Positions 52,987 to 61,577 are shown, counted from the stretch's first letter. The stretch: 61,577 nt of DNA from an uncultured Lachnospiraceae bacterium (GCA_910585995.1 CAJUGG010000069.1:1-61577); one strand, 5' to 3'. The notes: generated by a model not told the origin, from the letters alone. Numbers and translations: made by a program.

Positions 52987-54108
52987 TTATTTTAATATTG
53001 TTTCACTGACTTGAACCAGTTGATCGCGGATATGGATATGCTGCGGACAGACTTCTTCACATTTTCCGCATTGTACACATTCGCTGGCGCTCTTTCGGCC
53101 ATGACCGCCTACCAACCATCCTTCCTGACCTTTGGCTACTTCCAGATCCCGATACAGGGTAAAATAATTCATCGCTGTAAAAGAACCGGAGATGCCGATC
53201 CCCTCCGGACAGACTTTGGCACAGTAATTACAGGTGGTGCATGGAATCAGCGGAATCCGCTTAAGTTCTTCCTGTGCTTCTGTCAGAGTCTTCTGCTGTT
53301 TTTCTGTCAGACCTGTAAAAGATCTCATATAGGACAGGTTGTCTTTCATCTGTTCTACATTGCTCATCCCGGAGAGAACGGTAATCACGCCCTCCAGATT
53401 CGCCGCAAAACGCACCGCCCAGGAAGCTACGGAGTGTTCTGGTTCCACATCTTTTAAGATCTTCTCTACCGACTTTGGAGGCGTCGCTAGCATACCGCCT
53501 TTGACAGGCTCCATAATCACGACGGGTTTTCCATGTTTTCTTGCCACTTCATAGCAGCGCCTAGACTGCACCGCTGGATTGTCCCAGTCCGCATAGTTAA
53601 TCTGAAGCTGGACAAATTCCATCTCCGGATGCGCCGTTAAGATCGCCTCTAATTCTTCCGGGGTCGAATGAAATGAAAAGCCCACATGCTTGATCAGGCC
53701 CGCTCTTTTTTTCTCCTGTACCCAGTTCCACATATCAAAACGGTCAAAATACTCCGTCCTGCTCTCTCCTAGATTATGTAACAGATAAAAATCAAAATAC
53801 CCTGCTCCTGTCTGTTTCAGTGATGTATCAAACTGCGCATAAGCCTCCTCTTTGGTCTTGCAGTTGATCCATGCCGCATTTTTGGTGGCTAGCTGAAAAC
53901 GTTCTCTTGGATAGCGCTCCACCAATGCCTGACGGATGGCATCCTCACTTCCTGCATACGCCCAGGCCGTATCAAAATAGGTAAAACCAGCTTCCAGAAA
54001 CAGATCCACCATCTCTTTTACCTGTTCTACATCAATCAAGCCCTCTTTTTGCGGCAAACGCATAAGACCAAATCCCAACTTTTTGATATCTTCACCCAAA
54101 TAACCCAT
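52987..54108 (-). CDS. Aldo/keto reductase with C-terminal 4Fe-4S ferredoxin domain
   Basis: The ATG at 54108 (M-G-Y-L-G-E-D) follows AAGGAG. The 373-residue protein has an AKR barrel (G-F-G-L-M-R-L-P, F-D-T-A-W-A-Y, L-L-H-N) and a C-terminal domain with two Cys clusters (C-T-T-C-N-Y-C-A-K-V-C-P, C-V-Q-C-G-K-C-E-E-V-C-P) for [4Fe-4S] binding. It likely passes electrons between ferredoxin-like carriers and a carbonyl substrate. Its promoter at 54169-54199 is a MerR-type element, and the MerR gene is divergent. Confidence 0.92.
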   Translation of the reverse strand: MGYLGEDIKKLGFGLMRLPQKEGLIDVEQVKEMVDLFLEAGFTYFDTAWAYAGSEDAIRQALVERYPRERFQLATKNAAWINCKTKEEAYAQFDTSLKQTGAGYFDFYLLHNLGESRTEYFDRFDMWNWVQEKKRAGLIKHVGFSFHSTPEELEAILTAHPEMEFVQLQINYADWDNPAVQSRRCYEVARKHGKPVVIMEPVKGGMLATPPKSVEKILKDVEPEHSVASWAVRFAANLEGVITVLSGMSNVEQMKDNLSYMRSFTGLTEKQQKTLTEAQEELKRIPLIPCTTCNYCAKVCPEGIGISGSFTAMNYFTLYRDLEVAKGQEGWLVGGHGRKSASECVQCGKCEEVCPQHIHIRDQLVQVSETILK

Positions 54109-54168
54109 GTTCGACTCCTTCCTATTATGAATTATCAATTGCACGAAGCATACCTTCGTATTATAATT

Positions 54169-54199
54169 AGTATAACAGCTTCGTGTAACTCGAAGTCAA
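54169..54199 (-). promoter_or_regulatory. MerR-type promoter with 19-bp spacer driving the reductase
   Basis: Leftward TTGACT (54199-54194) and TATACT (54174-54169) are separated by 19 bp, an overlong spacer typical of MerR-controlled promoters. It holds an inverted repeat CTTCG-N7-CGAAG (54179-54195) where MerR binds and twists DNA. Confidence 0.85.
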
Positions 54200-54218
54200 T
54201 ACCTACAGGAGAAAAATT

Positions 54219-54617
54219 ATGTCTTATACCATCAAACAATTTGCCAAGATGTTCCACACCACAGAACACACCATCCGCTACTATACCGATATCAACTTAC
54301 TGCCCTGCAAAAGAGACGCATCCAATCATCGGGTCTTTGACGAGACCTCAGTCAACTGGATGCAGGGGATTAGCTGCCTCAAAAAATGCGGCGCATCTAT
54401 CAAGGATATCCAGGAATACTGCCGCCTGTGCCGCTTGGAAGAATCCGAAGAAAACCTAAGAGCACGCTATCAGATCATCTTAAGACAGCGGGAAGAAGTC
54501 CACAAAAAGGCAGCCGAAGCCAAAGCTACCGCTGCCTATATGGATTTTAAAGTAAAACATTATGAAGATATCTTAGCAGGTCTTCTGCCGGATGATACGA
54601 ATCCTGAGAATTGGTAG
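54219..54617 (+). CDS. MerR-family transcriptional regulator
   Basis: The 132-residue protein has the N-terminal winged HTH (Y-T-I-K-Q-F-A-K-M-F-H-T-T-E-H-T-I-R-Y-Y) and a helical dimerisation arm ending in A-Y-M-D-F-K-V-K-H-Y-E. No Cys-rich metal loop is present; C-R-L-C lies in the mid-helix. It probably senses a small electrophile or redox signal and controls the divergent reductase. AGGAG precedes the ATG. Confidence 0.92.
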   Translation: MSYTIKQFAKMFHTTEHTIRYYTDINLLPCKRDASNHRVFDETSVNWMQGISCLKKCGASIKDIQEYCRLCRLEESEENLRARYQIILRQREEVHKKAAEAKATAAYMDFKVKHYEDILAGLLPDDTNPENW

Positions 54618-54622
54618 CAGCA

Positions 54623-55204
54623 CTACTCTGCCTGGATCTGCTCATAACTCAGGAAATGGTTTGCCTGCTCCCCGATCTTTTTCACAGGTACATGTTCTGT
54701 TTGGTCAAAAGTAAGACTTAAGAAACCTGGCGTAGAATAATGGCCTGTTGGATCTGTACAGAACTTTCCTGGAATAATGGCGTTCAAGTCCGCTTCTGCC
54801 ACAGCAATGCCCTCTTCATCCCGCGGAACTTTTGCAATCACTTCCGCATTGGGCGCAATGACCTCGGTGCATCCATATCCATTCACCATCAGTGCCTGTT
54901 TGAACTCGGTGTCTGCCAGCATATTGCGCATCTCATCTGTATAGATCATAGAAGACATAATCACATATACCTGATTGCTCAATGCATAATACAGCGAACA
55001 TAACTCACATGCCCGGATACCCATAAGCTCCCCTTCCCCTGGGAAAAAACTTGGCCAAGATGCTACATGGATCTGTTCATTTTGGGACCCCATAGCTGCA
55101 GCTTCATCAATCAATCTGCAAGTCTTATCTACGGTTGCATCCAGATTTAAAAAAACGGGTGCTGCCTGAACAGCTGCTACTTTTACAACTGGAAAATTTG
55201 ACAT
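54623..55204 (-). pseudogene. Nitrilase-family gene with a large internal deletion
   Basis: The 193-residue open frame begins like a nitrilase (V-A-A-V-Q-A-A-P-V-F-L, T-V-D-K-T-C-R-L-I-D-E-A-A) but jumps at about residue 40 to the late part of the fold (E-Q-I-H-V-A-S-W-P, P-G-K-F-C-T-D-P-T-G-H-Y). Around 130 residues, including the catalytic Glu, Lys and Cys, are missing, so nitrile or amide hydrolysis is not expected. The frame is intact. It is the last gene of the 2-oxoacid oxidoreductase operon. Confidence 0.75.
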
Positions 55205-55205
55205 C

Positions 55206-56327
55206 TTAATGACTCCCTTCTGTTCCTTGTTTTATTTTTTTAAGTCCTATCAACAGGGTTGGGATGATCACAAATGGGATTCCCAGATATCCGACTGCCG
55301 TATAGCCTTTTTTCACAATTGCCAACAAACCAAACTGCGCGATTCCAAAGCATATCAGTATCAAAATGGTCGAATACAATGCTCTTCTCACGGTGATATT
55401 ACTGATCTGACTGGAACCAAAACCCTCCACTCTTTTTAAAATAGCTCCAATACAAGTAATCGCCGTAGTCATAAACGCAAGAAATACCATAATGGAATAT
55501 CCAGTCTCTAAAATCGGCATCCCAAGCCCGGATACTGCTGCTAACACCGGAAGTTGTTCCGTATTGACTGCCGGATAATAGCAGAGCAACATATAAGTCA
55601 ATAATACCATCATTGCCCCGTTCATGAGAAGCCCTAAGAGCGCGCTAAGTGTAGACTCCGCTTTAGTTTCGATATCCTCTGAGAGATTGGTGGTCGCTCC
55701 AAGTATAATACACTGAAAGCTTCCATATAAGATACCTGACAGAATCGCCTTGCCTAAAGACCCTTCTGTCTGCCAGACAGATATCACTTCCACAAAGTGT
55801 CCGCCATTTTTCCCAATACATAATACACTGATAATAACAATTACGGTGATTAAGATAATGGAAAGTATGGAAGAAGAAGCTACCAAGAGTTTGGTTCCAA
55901 ACATATTCAGTACCACAACCAATGCCATCACTGCAATGACGGACAATACATAGGGAAATCCAAACATCTGGCTGATCAACTGGCCTGCTCCTGCAAATAC
56001 AGAAGAGACTCCCATGACCATAATAGCAATAAACAAGATCTCATAGATCGTTGCAAACACTTTATCATAAGGACTAAAAAGTTTATTGGCATAAGAACGA
56101 TAGTCATACGTCTTATTCTGGCGGCAGAACTCCCATTGAGTATAAGCAACGACTGCCATAATCGCCACAGATATAATAGGAAGAAACAGTGCATATGCAC
56201 CATATGCCGTCCAAAATGAGACTCCCTGTGCACCTGTGGCAAATCCACTTCCACAATGCGTCCCAAACCAGGCAGAAGCGATACTAAAGCAGACGGCAAA
56301 GCCGGCATGGTTCTTTTTGTTATTCAT
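55206..56327 (-). CDS. YkvI-like membrane transporter
   Basis: The 373-residue protein has about ten membrane helices with the LeuT-fold-like YkvI pattern (A-W-F-G-T-H-C-G-S-G-F-A-T-G near the start). This family is poorly characterised and likely moves small organic acids or amino acids. It starts in the gap after the PanE-like gene and is directly followed by the nitrilase relic, two bases away. The substrate may be the 2-oxoacid or amino acid handled by the operon (inference). Confidence 0.75.
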   Translation of the reverse strand: MNNKKNHAGFAVCFSIASAWFGTHCGSGFATGAQGVSFWTAYGAYALFLPIISVAIMAVVAYTQWEFCRQNKTYDYRSYANKLFSPYDKVFATIYEILFIAIMVMGVSSVFAGAGQLISQMFGFPYVLSVIAVMALVVVLNMFGTKLLVASSSILSIILITVIVIISVLCIGKNGGHFVEVISVWQTEGSLGKAILSGILYGSFQCIILGATTNLSEDIETKAESTLSALLGLLMNGAMMVLLTYMLLCYYPAVNTEQLPVLAAVSGLGMPILETGYSIMVFLAFMTTAITCIGAILKRVEGFGSSQISNITVRRALYSTILILICFGIAQFGLLAIVKKGYTAVGYLGIPFVIIPTLLIGLKKIKQGTEGSH

Positions 56328-56353
56328 ATTTTTATCCCCCTGTGATCCATCAA

Positions 56354-57286
56354 CTAAAATCCCTGCATGTCAAAGGTATCTTCAATGGTACGCAGCAGAC
56401 AGTAGATCGCCTCTGTATAAGGTACTTTCAATCCTTTTTCTTTTGCTTTGGCAACGATGCCCCCATTGATAAAACGCGCTTCCGTCTTTCTCTTATTCTT
56501 CAGATCCTGTGCCATCGAAGTATAATGATCTCTATGAGCCACATAGGTATTCTCCAGGCTGTGAATAATATCCTCTGCCTTGACATCCACCCCATGCGCC
56601 TGGCCGACCATGGCAGTCTCTTCTGCGATCTTAGATGCCAGAAAACGTCCTTCCTCTACGACACCGATCGCCCCACACGGAGCATGAACAATCGCAGTAG
56701 TGGCATTGATGGCGGCATTAAACCCTACCTTTTCCCAGATGGCCACATAGACATCTTGGGTAATCTCTGCACGAAAACCAGCCTGAAGCAGTGCTTCATA
56801 CACCTCATGCAATACTGTGGTATCCTCCAGATTCGCAGTATAGATTCTGACATAACCAGCGCCTTTGGAAGAGATCTTGCCAGGGCCTTTTACATCGGAT
56901 GCATAGTTGGTAACACCAACCAGGATCTTGTCCATATCTACAAATTCATGAATCAATTCAATATTTCCCAAACCATTTTGCAGCGTCAATACATAGGTAT
57001 TTTTTCCAATCAATGTCTTGGCAGCACTCTCTAAAGCAGATCTGGAATATAACGTTTTGGTAAATAAGATGGCAAGATCTGCTTCTTCTATCACCTCTTC
57101 AGCCTTTTTCGCTGCCACTGGAATCTTATGCATCCCTTCTTCATCTTCTAATTCAATGCCGTCCCGGTTGATAGTCTCCAGCACCGCCGGGACCACATCC
57201 ACCATCGTCACATCATTCCCGGACATGGCAAGCTTACCGCCAAAGAGTGTTCCCATGGCCCCCGCGCCAATCACTGCAATCTTCAT
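56354..57286 (-). CDS. Ketopantoate reductase (PanE/ApbA)-like oxidoreductase
   Basis: The 310-residue protein has an N-terminal Rossmann motif (G-A-G-A-M-G-T-L-F-G-G), N-G-L-G-N in the active-site region, and the C-terminal helical domain with K in W-E-K-V-G-F-N and N-A-T-T. It reduces a 2-oxoacid such as ketopantoate with NADPH. In this operon it may act on the same 2-oxoacids as the oxidoreductase rather than in pantothenate synthesis (inference). Confidence 0.85.
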   Translation of the reverse strand: MKIAVIGAGAMGTLFGGKLAMSGNDVTMVDVVPAVLETINRDGIELEDEEGMHKIPVAAKKAEEVIEEADLAILFTKTLYSRSALESAAKTLIGKNTYVLTLQNGLGNIELIHEFVDMDKILVGVTNYASDVKGPGKISSKGAGYVRIYTANLEDTTVLHEVYEALLQAGFRAEITQDVYVAIWEKVGFNAAINATTAIVHAPCGAIGVVEEGRFLASKIAEETAMVGQAHGVDVKAEDIIHSLENTYVAHRDHYTSMAQDLKNKRKTEARFINGGIVAKAKEKGLKVPYTEAIYCLLRTIEDTFDMQGF

Positions 57287-57300
57287 ATTTTTACCCCTTT

Positions 57301-58206
57301 CTATCCATTTGCTGCCAATTTTTTCAGCATTGCATAACGAGCATCTGCTACTTCTTGAATACTCTCGATCACCTCTGGTGTCAGATCTTTAAATTTACCA
57401 ATACCCTGTACAAACTCTGCTACGGTGATCGGCTTTTTATTTTCCGTCAATATATAACCATTTTTATCCATCTCCCAGAGAGGGAATACATTGGATGTCA
57501 CTGCTTTTCTTGCCACTTCAATCGCTTTTTCTGACTTGTAAGCCCAGCCTGTAGGACAAGGCGAAAATACATGCAGATATGCAAAACCTTTTTTCGACGC
57601 TTCCAGACCTTTTTGAATCTTTGCCACAAAATCAGCCATATGTGATGGGGATGCGGTTGCACAATACTCCAGTCCATGCATACTCATAATCAGAGGCAGA
57701 TATTTCTGATGCTGCTGTTTTCCATTAAGTACAGAACCTATCGGGGTCGTGGATGTTCTAGAGCCTCTAGAAGTCGTGGAACTTCTCTGATATCCAGTAT
57801 TCATATAGCCCTCATTATCGTAACAGACATACAGCATCTTCTCATTCCGCTCTGCGGCAGCAGACAGGCTCTGGAAACCGCAGTCCGCAGTCGCACCATC
57901 ACCGGCCACGGCCACAATATTGACATCTGTCCTTCCTTTTCTCTCATATATCTGGCTGACACCTGTGAGGAACGAAGCTGTATTATCAAGGAGCGGAATA
58001 TGTACCGGAATCTTTAGTCCATTGGCATAATTCCATCCGACTACTCCGGCACCTGCCATACATCCAGGCGGAATACCGATTATGGTATTTTCCCCAGAAA
58101 CCTGAAGAACCGTCCTTAGAATCAACTCACCGCCACATCCTTGGCAAGCAGACATACCAGGAGTCACTACATCTTTTGCCTCTCTCAAAATATCTATATA
58201 ACTCAT
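57301..58206 (-). CDS. porB: 2-oxoacid:ferredoxin oxidoreductase, beta (TPP) subunit
   Basis: The 301-residue protein binds thiamine diphosphate: G-D-G-A-T-A-D-C-G-F with the Mg-TPP motif, D-N-E-G-Y-M-N-T-G, and Cys ligands C-Q-G-C-G plus a later C for the proximal cluster. It carries out decarboxylation of the 2-oxoacid. Substrate type (pyruvate, branched-chain or aryl) cannot be set from sequence alone. It follows porA by 16 bp. Confidence 0.92.
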   Translation of the reverse strand: MSYIDILREAKDVVTPGMSACQGCGGELILRTVLQVSGENTIIGIPPGCMAGAGVVGWNYANGLKIPVHIPLLDNTASFLTGVSQIYERKGRTDVNIVAVAGDGATADCGFQSLSAAAERNEKMLYVCYDNEGYMNTGYQRSSTTSRGSRTSTTPIGSVLNGKQQHQKYLPLIMSMHGLEYCATASPSHMADFVAKIQKGLEASKKGFAYLHVFSPCPTGWAYKSEKAIEVARKAVTSNVFPLWEMDKNGYILTENKKPITVAEFVQGIGKFKDLTPEVIESIQEVADARYAMLKKLAANG

Positions 58207-58222
58207 ATCCCTTCTCCTCTCG

Positions 58223-59401
58223 TCATTCTACCATATACCACTCGGTCTCTTTCTGACCTGGTTCGTTTTTCACTTCATCCAGCTTTTTGATGGTGCCAAG
58301 CATCATGTCCAGAGAGATATCAGCTCCGCCAAGACCGCCGATCACGGAAAAATGTGCAAAAGTATCATCCACATCGGTAAGCGCAGCTCTTGTTTCCATA
58401 TACATAGGACCCGTAGCCCATCCAAATGATACAGAACGGTCAATGACTGCAAAGGCTTTCTTGCCAGCAAGTGCTTTCGCAATCCTCTTTGCCGGGAATG
58501 GCCTTGCAAAGCGAATCTTTACAAGTCCTGCTTTGATCCCCTGTTCTCTTGCGATATCCACAGCATCCATACCTGTTCCTGTCATACCGCCGATAGTGCA
58601 GATCACAACCTCTGCATCCTCCATCTTGTATTCTGCAATCGCACCACCATAATATCGGCCAAATTGATCTCCAAATTCTCTGTCCACTTCCTCGATCACA
58701 TCCAAAGCAGCTTCCATTGCATCCAGATGACTCTTTCTATATTTCATCAGCAGAGGTCCGGGAGTTAAGGGGTCCAGGGCAAATGGATTCCTGGGGTCCA
58801 ACACACAGTGGTTAAAATGTACAGCTGGAAGGAATCGGTCAACCTCTTCCTGGAACGGCAGATCCACGCCCTCTGTCAGATGGGAACTGTAGAATCCATC
58901 ATAACATACATTTACCGGCAGAAGCACTCTGTCATTTTCCGCAATCTTATAGCCCTGGATGATCATATCCACGATCTCCTGATTACTGTCGCAATAGACT
59001 TGGATCCAACCTGCTTCCCGGACGCTCATCGCATCCTGCTGCCCGCTCCATACAGTCTCTGGCGAAGTCATCTCTCTGGTCGCCAAAGCCATGACCATCG
59101 GAAAGCGCAGGGTGGACATCCGAAAATAAGGCTCATACATCAGTGCAAGTCCCTGGGCCGAAGTAGCCGTAAACACACGTCCCCCGGCTGCCACTGCACC
59201 TTGCACAACAGAACAGGCCGAGTGTTCTGACTCCACTTGTACCAGATTGGCATCGATCTTTCCATTATGAACCATGCCTGCCAGATATTCCACTACTGAG
59301 GACTGCGGCGTGATCGGATAAGCAGCGATCAGATCCGGTCGGCAAAGCGCAGCCGCTTCCGATGCGGAATAATTTCCTGTTAAAACAACTTTTTTTCCCA
59401 T
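58223..59401 (-). CDS. porA: 2-oxoacid:ferredoxin oxidoreductase, alpha subunit
   Basis: The 392-residue protein has the alpha-subunit start (A-S-E-A-A-A-L-C-R-P-D-L-I-A-A-Y-P-I-T-P-Q-S at 13-34 in shorter form) and a domain II with G-G-M-T-G-T-G. It forms the active site with the beta subunit. The ATG overlaps the last bases of porD. Confidence 0.92.
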   Translation of the reverse strand: MGKKVVLTGNYSASEAAALCRPDLIAAYPITPQSSVVEYLAGMVHNGKIDANLVQVESEHSACSVVQGAVAAGGRVFTATSAQGLALMYEPYFRMSTLRFPMVMALATREMTSPETVWSGQQDAMSVREAGWIQVYCDSNQEIVDMIIQGYKIAENDRVLLPVNVCYDGFYSSHLTEGVDLPFQEEVDRFLPAVHFNHCVLDPRNPFALDPLTPGPLLMKYRKSHLDAMEAALDVIEEVDREFGDQFGRYYGGAIAEYKMEDAEVVICTIGGMTGTGMDAVDIAREQGIKAGLVKIRFARPFPAKRIAKALAGKKAFAVIDRSVSFGWATGPMYMETRAALTDVDDTFAHFSVIGGLGGADISLDMMLGTIKKLDEVKNEPGQKETEWYMVE

Positions 59402-59670
59402 TAGTTCGTTCCCCCTTCCGGAACCATTGTAATGGCACCTTTTTTACATTCATTTGCACAAATACCGCAGCCCTTGCAGTAATCATATGTAATTTGATAT
59501 CTTTTATCCGCTGTCCCGATGATCGCATTCACCGGACAATATGCAAGGCACATCCCGCAGTCCACACATTTTTCTTTATCCATTACTGGTCTGTATACTC
59601 GCCAGCTGGCAGTATCCAGACAGTAGATACCATCATTTCCGATGGGAGTAATATGTAAATGTTCAGCCAT
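59401..59670 (-). CDS. porD: 2-oxoacid:ferredoxin oxidoreductase, delta (2x[4Fe-4S]) subunit
   Basis: The 89-residue ferredoxin-like subunit has two clusters, C-V-D-C-G-M-C-L-A-Y-C-P and C-K-G-C-G-I-C-A-N-E-C-K-K-G. It carries electrons from the TPP centre to free ferredoxin. Located between porC and porA. Confidence 0.93.
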   Translation of the reverse strand: MAEHLHITPIGNDGIYCLDTASWRVYRPVMDKEKCVDCGMCLAYCPVNAIIGTADKRYQITYDYCKGCGICANECKKGAITMVPEGGTN

Positions 59671-59691
59671 GATTTCCTCCTTATTTCTGTT

Positions 59692-60231
59692 TTAACGCTT
59701 TTTAACTACAGTCTCTTGATAAGCCCGCTCTGCAGCTTGTCTGTTGACGGCTCCAAATGCTTTCTCGATCTCTGCAAAGAGTACATCCTTGTTCACCAGA
59801 CCAGATGCCTTTGCAAATGCACCCAGCATCGAAGTATTGGGTATATTTCTTCCAATCAGCTCTTCTGCAATCCCACTCGCATCCACCAGCGCAACTTCTC
59901 CTGCATTACTTGGAACTTTCAGTTCCTCTATCGTCTTCGTGGAATTAATCACGACAATTCCGCCCTCTTTTAAGCCTGCATAGGTTGCCGGAAGTCCTAC
60001 CAGAGAATCATCCATAATCACTAAGATCTCCGGCTCATACACCTGCATCTTTCTCCGGATCGGTTCCTCCGAGATACGAAGGTATCCAAACACCGGCGAA
60101 CCCTTACGTTCCACACCAAAGAATGGGATAAACTGTCCATTCTTGCCACCGGCAACTGCTGCACGTACCACAATCTGGGATGCTTTTACCACGCCCTGAC
60201 CGCCACGCCCATGTAAACGGATTTCTTTCAT
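59692..60231 (-). CDS. porC: 2-oxoacid:ferredoxin oxidoreductase, gamma subunit
   Basis: The ATG at 60231 (M-K-E-I-R-L-H-G) follows AAGGAG. The 179-residue protein matches the gamma subunit (G-R-G-G-Q-G-V-V-K-A-S, P-F-F-G-V-E-R-K-G-S-P-V). With the three following genes it forms a complete four-subunit oxidoreductase that converts a 2-oxoacid and CoA to acyl-CoA, CO2 and reduced ferredoxin. It is the first gene of the operon, with a clear promoter. Confidence 0.92.
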   Translation of the reverse strand: MKEIRLHGRGGQGVVKASQIVVRAAVAGGKNGQFIPFFGVERKGSPVFGYLRISEEPIRRKMQVYEPEILVIMDDSLVGLPATYAGLKEGGIVVINSTKTIEELKVPSNAGEVALVDASGIAEELIGRNIPNTSMLGAFAKASGLVNKDVLFAEIEKAFGAVNRQAAERAYQETVVKKR

Positions 60232-60262
60232 GAGTTTCACTCCTTCTTATTTATTAAACGTC

Positions 60263-60321
60263 GTTTTGTATAATAAAACATTTTGTATTTTTATAATAAT
60301 CTAGGTTTTATAGTGTGTCAA
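60263..60321 (-). promoter_or_regulatory. Promoter and operator-like repeat of the oxidoreductase operon
   Basis: Leftward TTGACA (60321-60316) and TATTAT (60298-60293) have a 17-bp spacer. Just past the expected start lies GTTTT-N7-AAAAC (60279-60263), flanked by an ACGTCG-like end. A related repeat occupies the same position at the buk promoter. Confidence 0.75.
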
Positions 60322-60368
60322 TATGGCAAATAAGCACAAATTTTATCCGTTATTTTTGTCACTTCTGC

Positions 60369-61454
60369 CTAATGAGCTGGCCGAAATGTCTGCATGGGAA
60401 TCTCTCCTTTGATCGCACGATAAGATCCTTGTGCCAATGCCTCCATCTCACGCTCGCCAGGCATGATGAGCACAGGTGCAATAAAATGCACTCTTTTCTG
60501 AATATGTTCTGTGATAAATGGAACATTTGCCATACCGCCAATCAAAAGGATGGCATCTACTCTGCCTTCTAGCACCGCCGCCATCGCTCCAATCTCTTTT
60601 GCGGTCTGGTAGCACATGGCATCCATAACCTCTTCGGCATAAGAATCCCCTTCTTCGATGCGTTTCATAATCGCCCGGATATCCGTGGTTCCTAAGTAGG
60701 CCATCAGTCCCGCTTCGCCATTGATGTGACGAATCATCCCATCTAAGTCATATTTTCCCGAATAACACAGCTTCACCAACTGACCTACGGGCACCGTACA
60801 GCATCTGTTATTCGAAAATGGCCCTTCTCCTTCCAGTCCATCCGGCGCATCCACCATACGTCCGTCCCGAATGGCACAGACTCCGATCCCCCCACCCAAC
60901 ATCACAGTAATGACGCGGACATCTTCAAAAGCTTTTCCTTTCTGCTCCGCATAATAGCGAGCCATAGCCTTTGTATTCAGCGCCTGTACACAGGACACAC
61001 GACTGATCTCTTTCAGACCGGAATAACGAGCCACCGCTTCCATCTCATCCGTAGTCGGCGTATCGGTAGTAAGTGGGATAGCATGATCACTCTCCCTACA
61101 CAGATCATACGCCACCAGCACACCAACACCACAGACATGATGTCCATACTCCCCGGAACGCACCTGCTCTACCATTGCTTCATTGATCTGGTAAGTTCCG
61201 CCTTTGATTGGTTCTGTCTGCCCTCCACGGGTGGTGATAGAATCCATCTCATCAAGCTTTAGCCCATGTGCATCCATAAAAGCCAGAATTGCCGCTTTTC
61301 TAAGTTCATATTGGTCATTAACCGTTGCACAGGCTTTGATCTCATCCACCGAATGGGTAATGCTCTCCCGCAGTACACAAGTTTCATTCTCAAAATATGC
61401 GATTTTTGTGGATGTCGAGCCGAAATTTAAAACAAAAATCTTAATTGGTTTCAC
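60369..61454 (-). CDS. buk: Butyrate kinase (acetate/butyrate kinase family)
   Basis: The 361-residue protein starts at a GTG (AAAGGGGAAG upstream) and has the ASKHA kinase motifs N-F-G-S-T-S-T-K near the N-terminus, M-L-G-G-G-I-G-V, and L-I-G-G-M-A-N. It makes ATP from butyryl- or branched-acyl-phosphate. With the oxidoreductase this gives 2-oxoacid to acyl-CoA to acyl-phosphate to acid plus ATP; the phosphotransacylase needed between is not in the window. Confidence 0.92.
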   Translation of the reverse strand: MKPIKIFVLNFGSTSTKIAYFENETCVLRESITHSVDEIKACATVNDQYELRKAAILAFMDAHGLKLDEMDSITTRGGQTEPIKGGTYQINEAMVEQVRSGEYGHHVCGVGVLVAYDLCRESDHAIPLTTDTPTTDEMEAVARYSGLKEISRVSCVQALNTKAMARYYAEQKGKAFEDVRVITVMLGGGIGVCAIRDGRMVDAPDGLEGEGPFSNNRCCTVPVGQLVKLCYSGKYDLDGMIRHINGEAGLMAYLGTTDIRAIMKRIEEGDSYAEEVMDAMCYQTAKEIGAMAAVLEGRVDAILLIGGMANVPFITEHIQKRVHFIAPVLIMPGEREMEALAQGSYRAIKGEIPMQTFRPAH

Positions 61455-61497
61455 TTTTCTTCCCCTTTCTTATATAATTTTCTATATACAAAACATC

Positions 61498-61556
61498 GTT
61501 TTATATAAAACAACATCTTTGTTTAATATAGTATTATTTGTTTTTTATTTTGTCAA
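61498..61556 (-). promoter_or_regulatory. Promoter and operator-like palindrome of buk
   Basis: Leftward TTGACA (61556-61551) and TACTAT (61533-61528) have a 17-bp spacer. GTTTTATATAAAAC (61498-61511) is a perfect palindrome about 10 bp past the expected start, with ACATCG next to it. Confidence 0.75.
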
Positions 61557-61577
61557 TCGTCAAAAGTCCCAGTTTTG

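Noticed and set aside
1..61577. CRISPR arrays, tRNA or rRNA genes, complete insertion sequences
   Set aside because: No regularly spaced repeats, tRNA-like cloverleaf, rRNA segment or transposase was recognised on either strand.

Overview
The window looks like a chromosomal segment of a Gram-positive anaerobe, most likely a Lachnospiraceae-type gut Clostridia. The evidence is strong AGGAGG ribosome sites, DUF3810, DUF3048 and DUF5685 proteins, radical-SAM abundance, and ferredoxin-linked 2-oxoacid oxidation next to a butyrate kinase. No rRNA, tRNA or CRISPR array was recognised.

Region 1 (1-17.5 kb) is a divergent accessory locus centred on what appears to be an undescribed RiPP system. Rightward from 6252, a tightly packed operon encodes seven radical-SAM proteins, a small PqqD/RRE-like protein, a 47-48 residue precursor peptide at 8947-9093 whose C-terminus carries three Trp motifs (W-T-N, W-S-K, W-K-K), an aminopeptidase C (bleomycin-hydrolase family), a protein of unknown function, an HD phosphohydrolase and a type I isopentenyl-diphosphate isomerase. 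Hairpins bracket the precursor gene. Leftward from 6060 run a putative regulator, a MATE exporter, a STAND (NB-ARC plus TPR) ATPase, a DUF5685 protein with two Asp-rich motifs, and a Cys-rich SPASM-like gene cut by the window edge. The inferred scheme: the precursor is bound by the RRE-like protein, cross-linked at Trp by SPASM enzymes, trimmed by the peptidase and exported by the MATE pump. Idi and DUF5685 hint at an isoprenoid step.

Region 2 (17.5-24.8 kb) is a scarred border. It holds a truncated, frameshifted ketopantoate-reductase relic, a methyltransferase relic, a metal P-type ATPase with a CsoR repressor and matching operators, a MATE gene with an internal deletion, a LysR gene, imperfect direct repeats about 3.7 kb apart, an unrecognised protein and an acetyltransferase.

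Region 3 (25-48.5 kb) is mostly envelope biology: two class A penicillin-binding proteins, the ftsE-ftsX-(EnvC-like)-ctpA operon, a CdaR-type regulator, a DUF3810 metalloprotein, LspA, ClpX, HtrA with a tandem-repeat operator, a DUF3048 lipoprotein, citrate synthase, DUF4291, a 324-bp palindrome, an L,D-transpeptidase, an ECF S-component and an XRE membrane protein.

Region 4 (48.6-61.5 kb) holds a hybrid histidine kinase, AzlCD, an aldo/keto reductase with its divergent MerR regulator, and a 2-oxoacid:ferredoxin oxidoreductase operon (with a PanE-like reductase, a transporter and a deleted nitrilase) beside butyrate kinase. The last two promoters share an operator-like inverted repeat.
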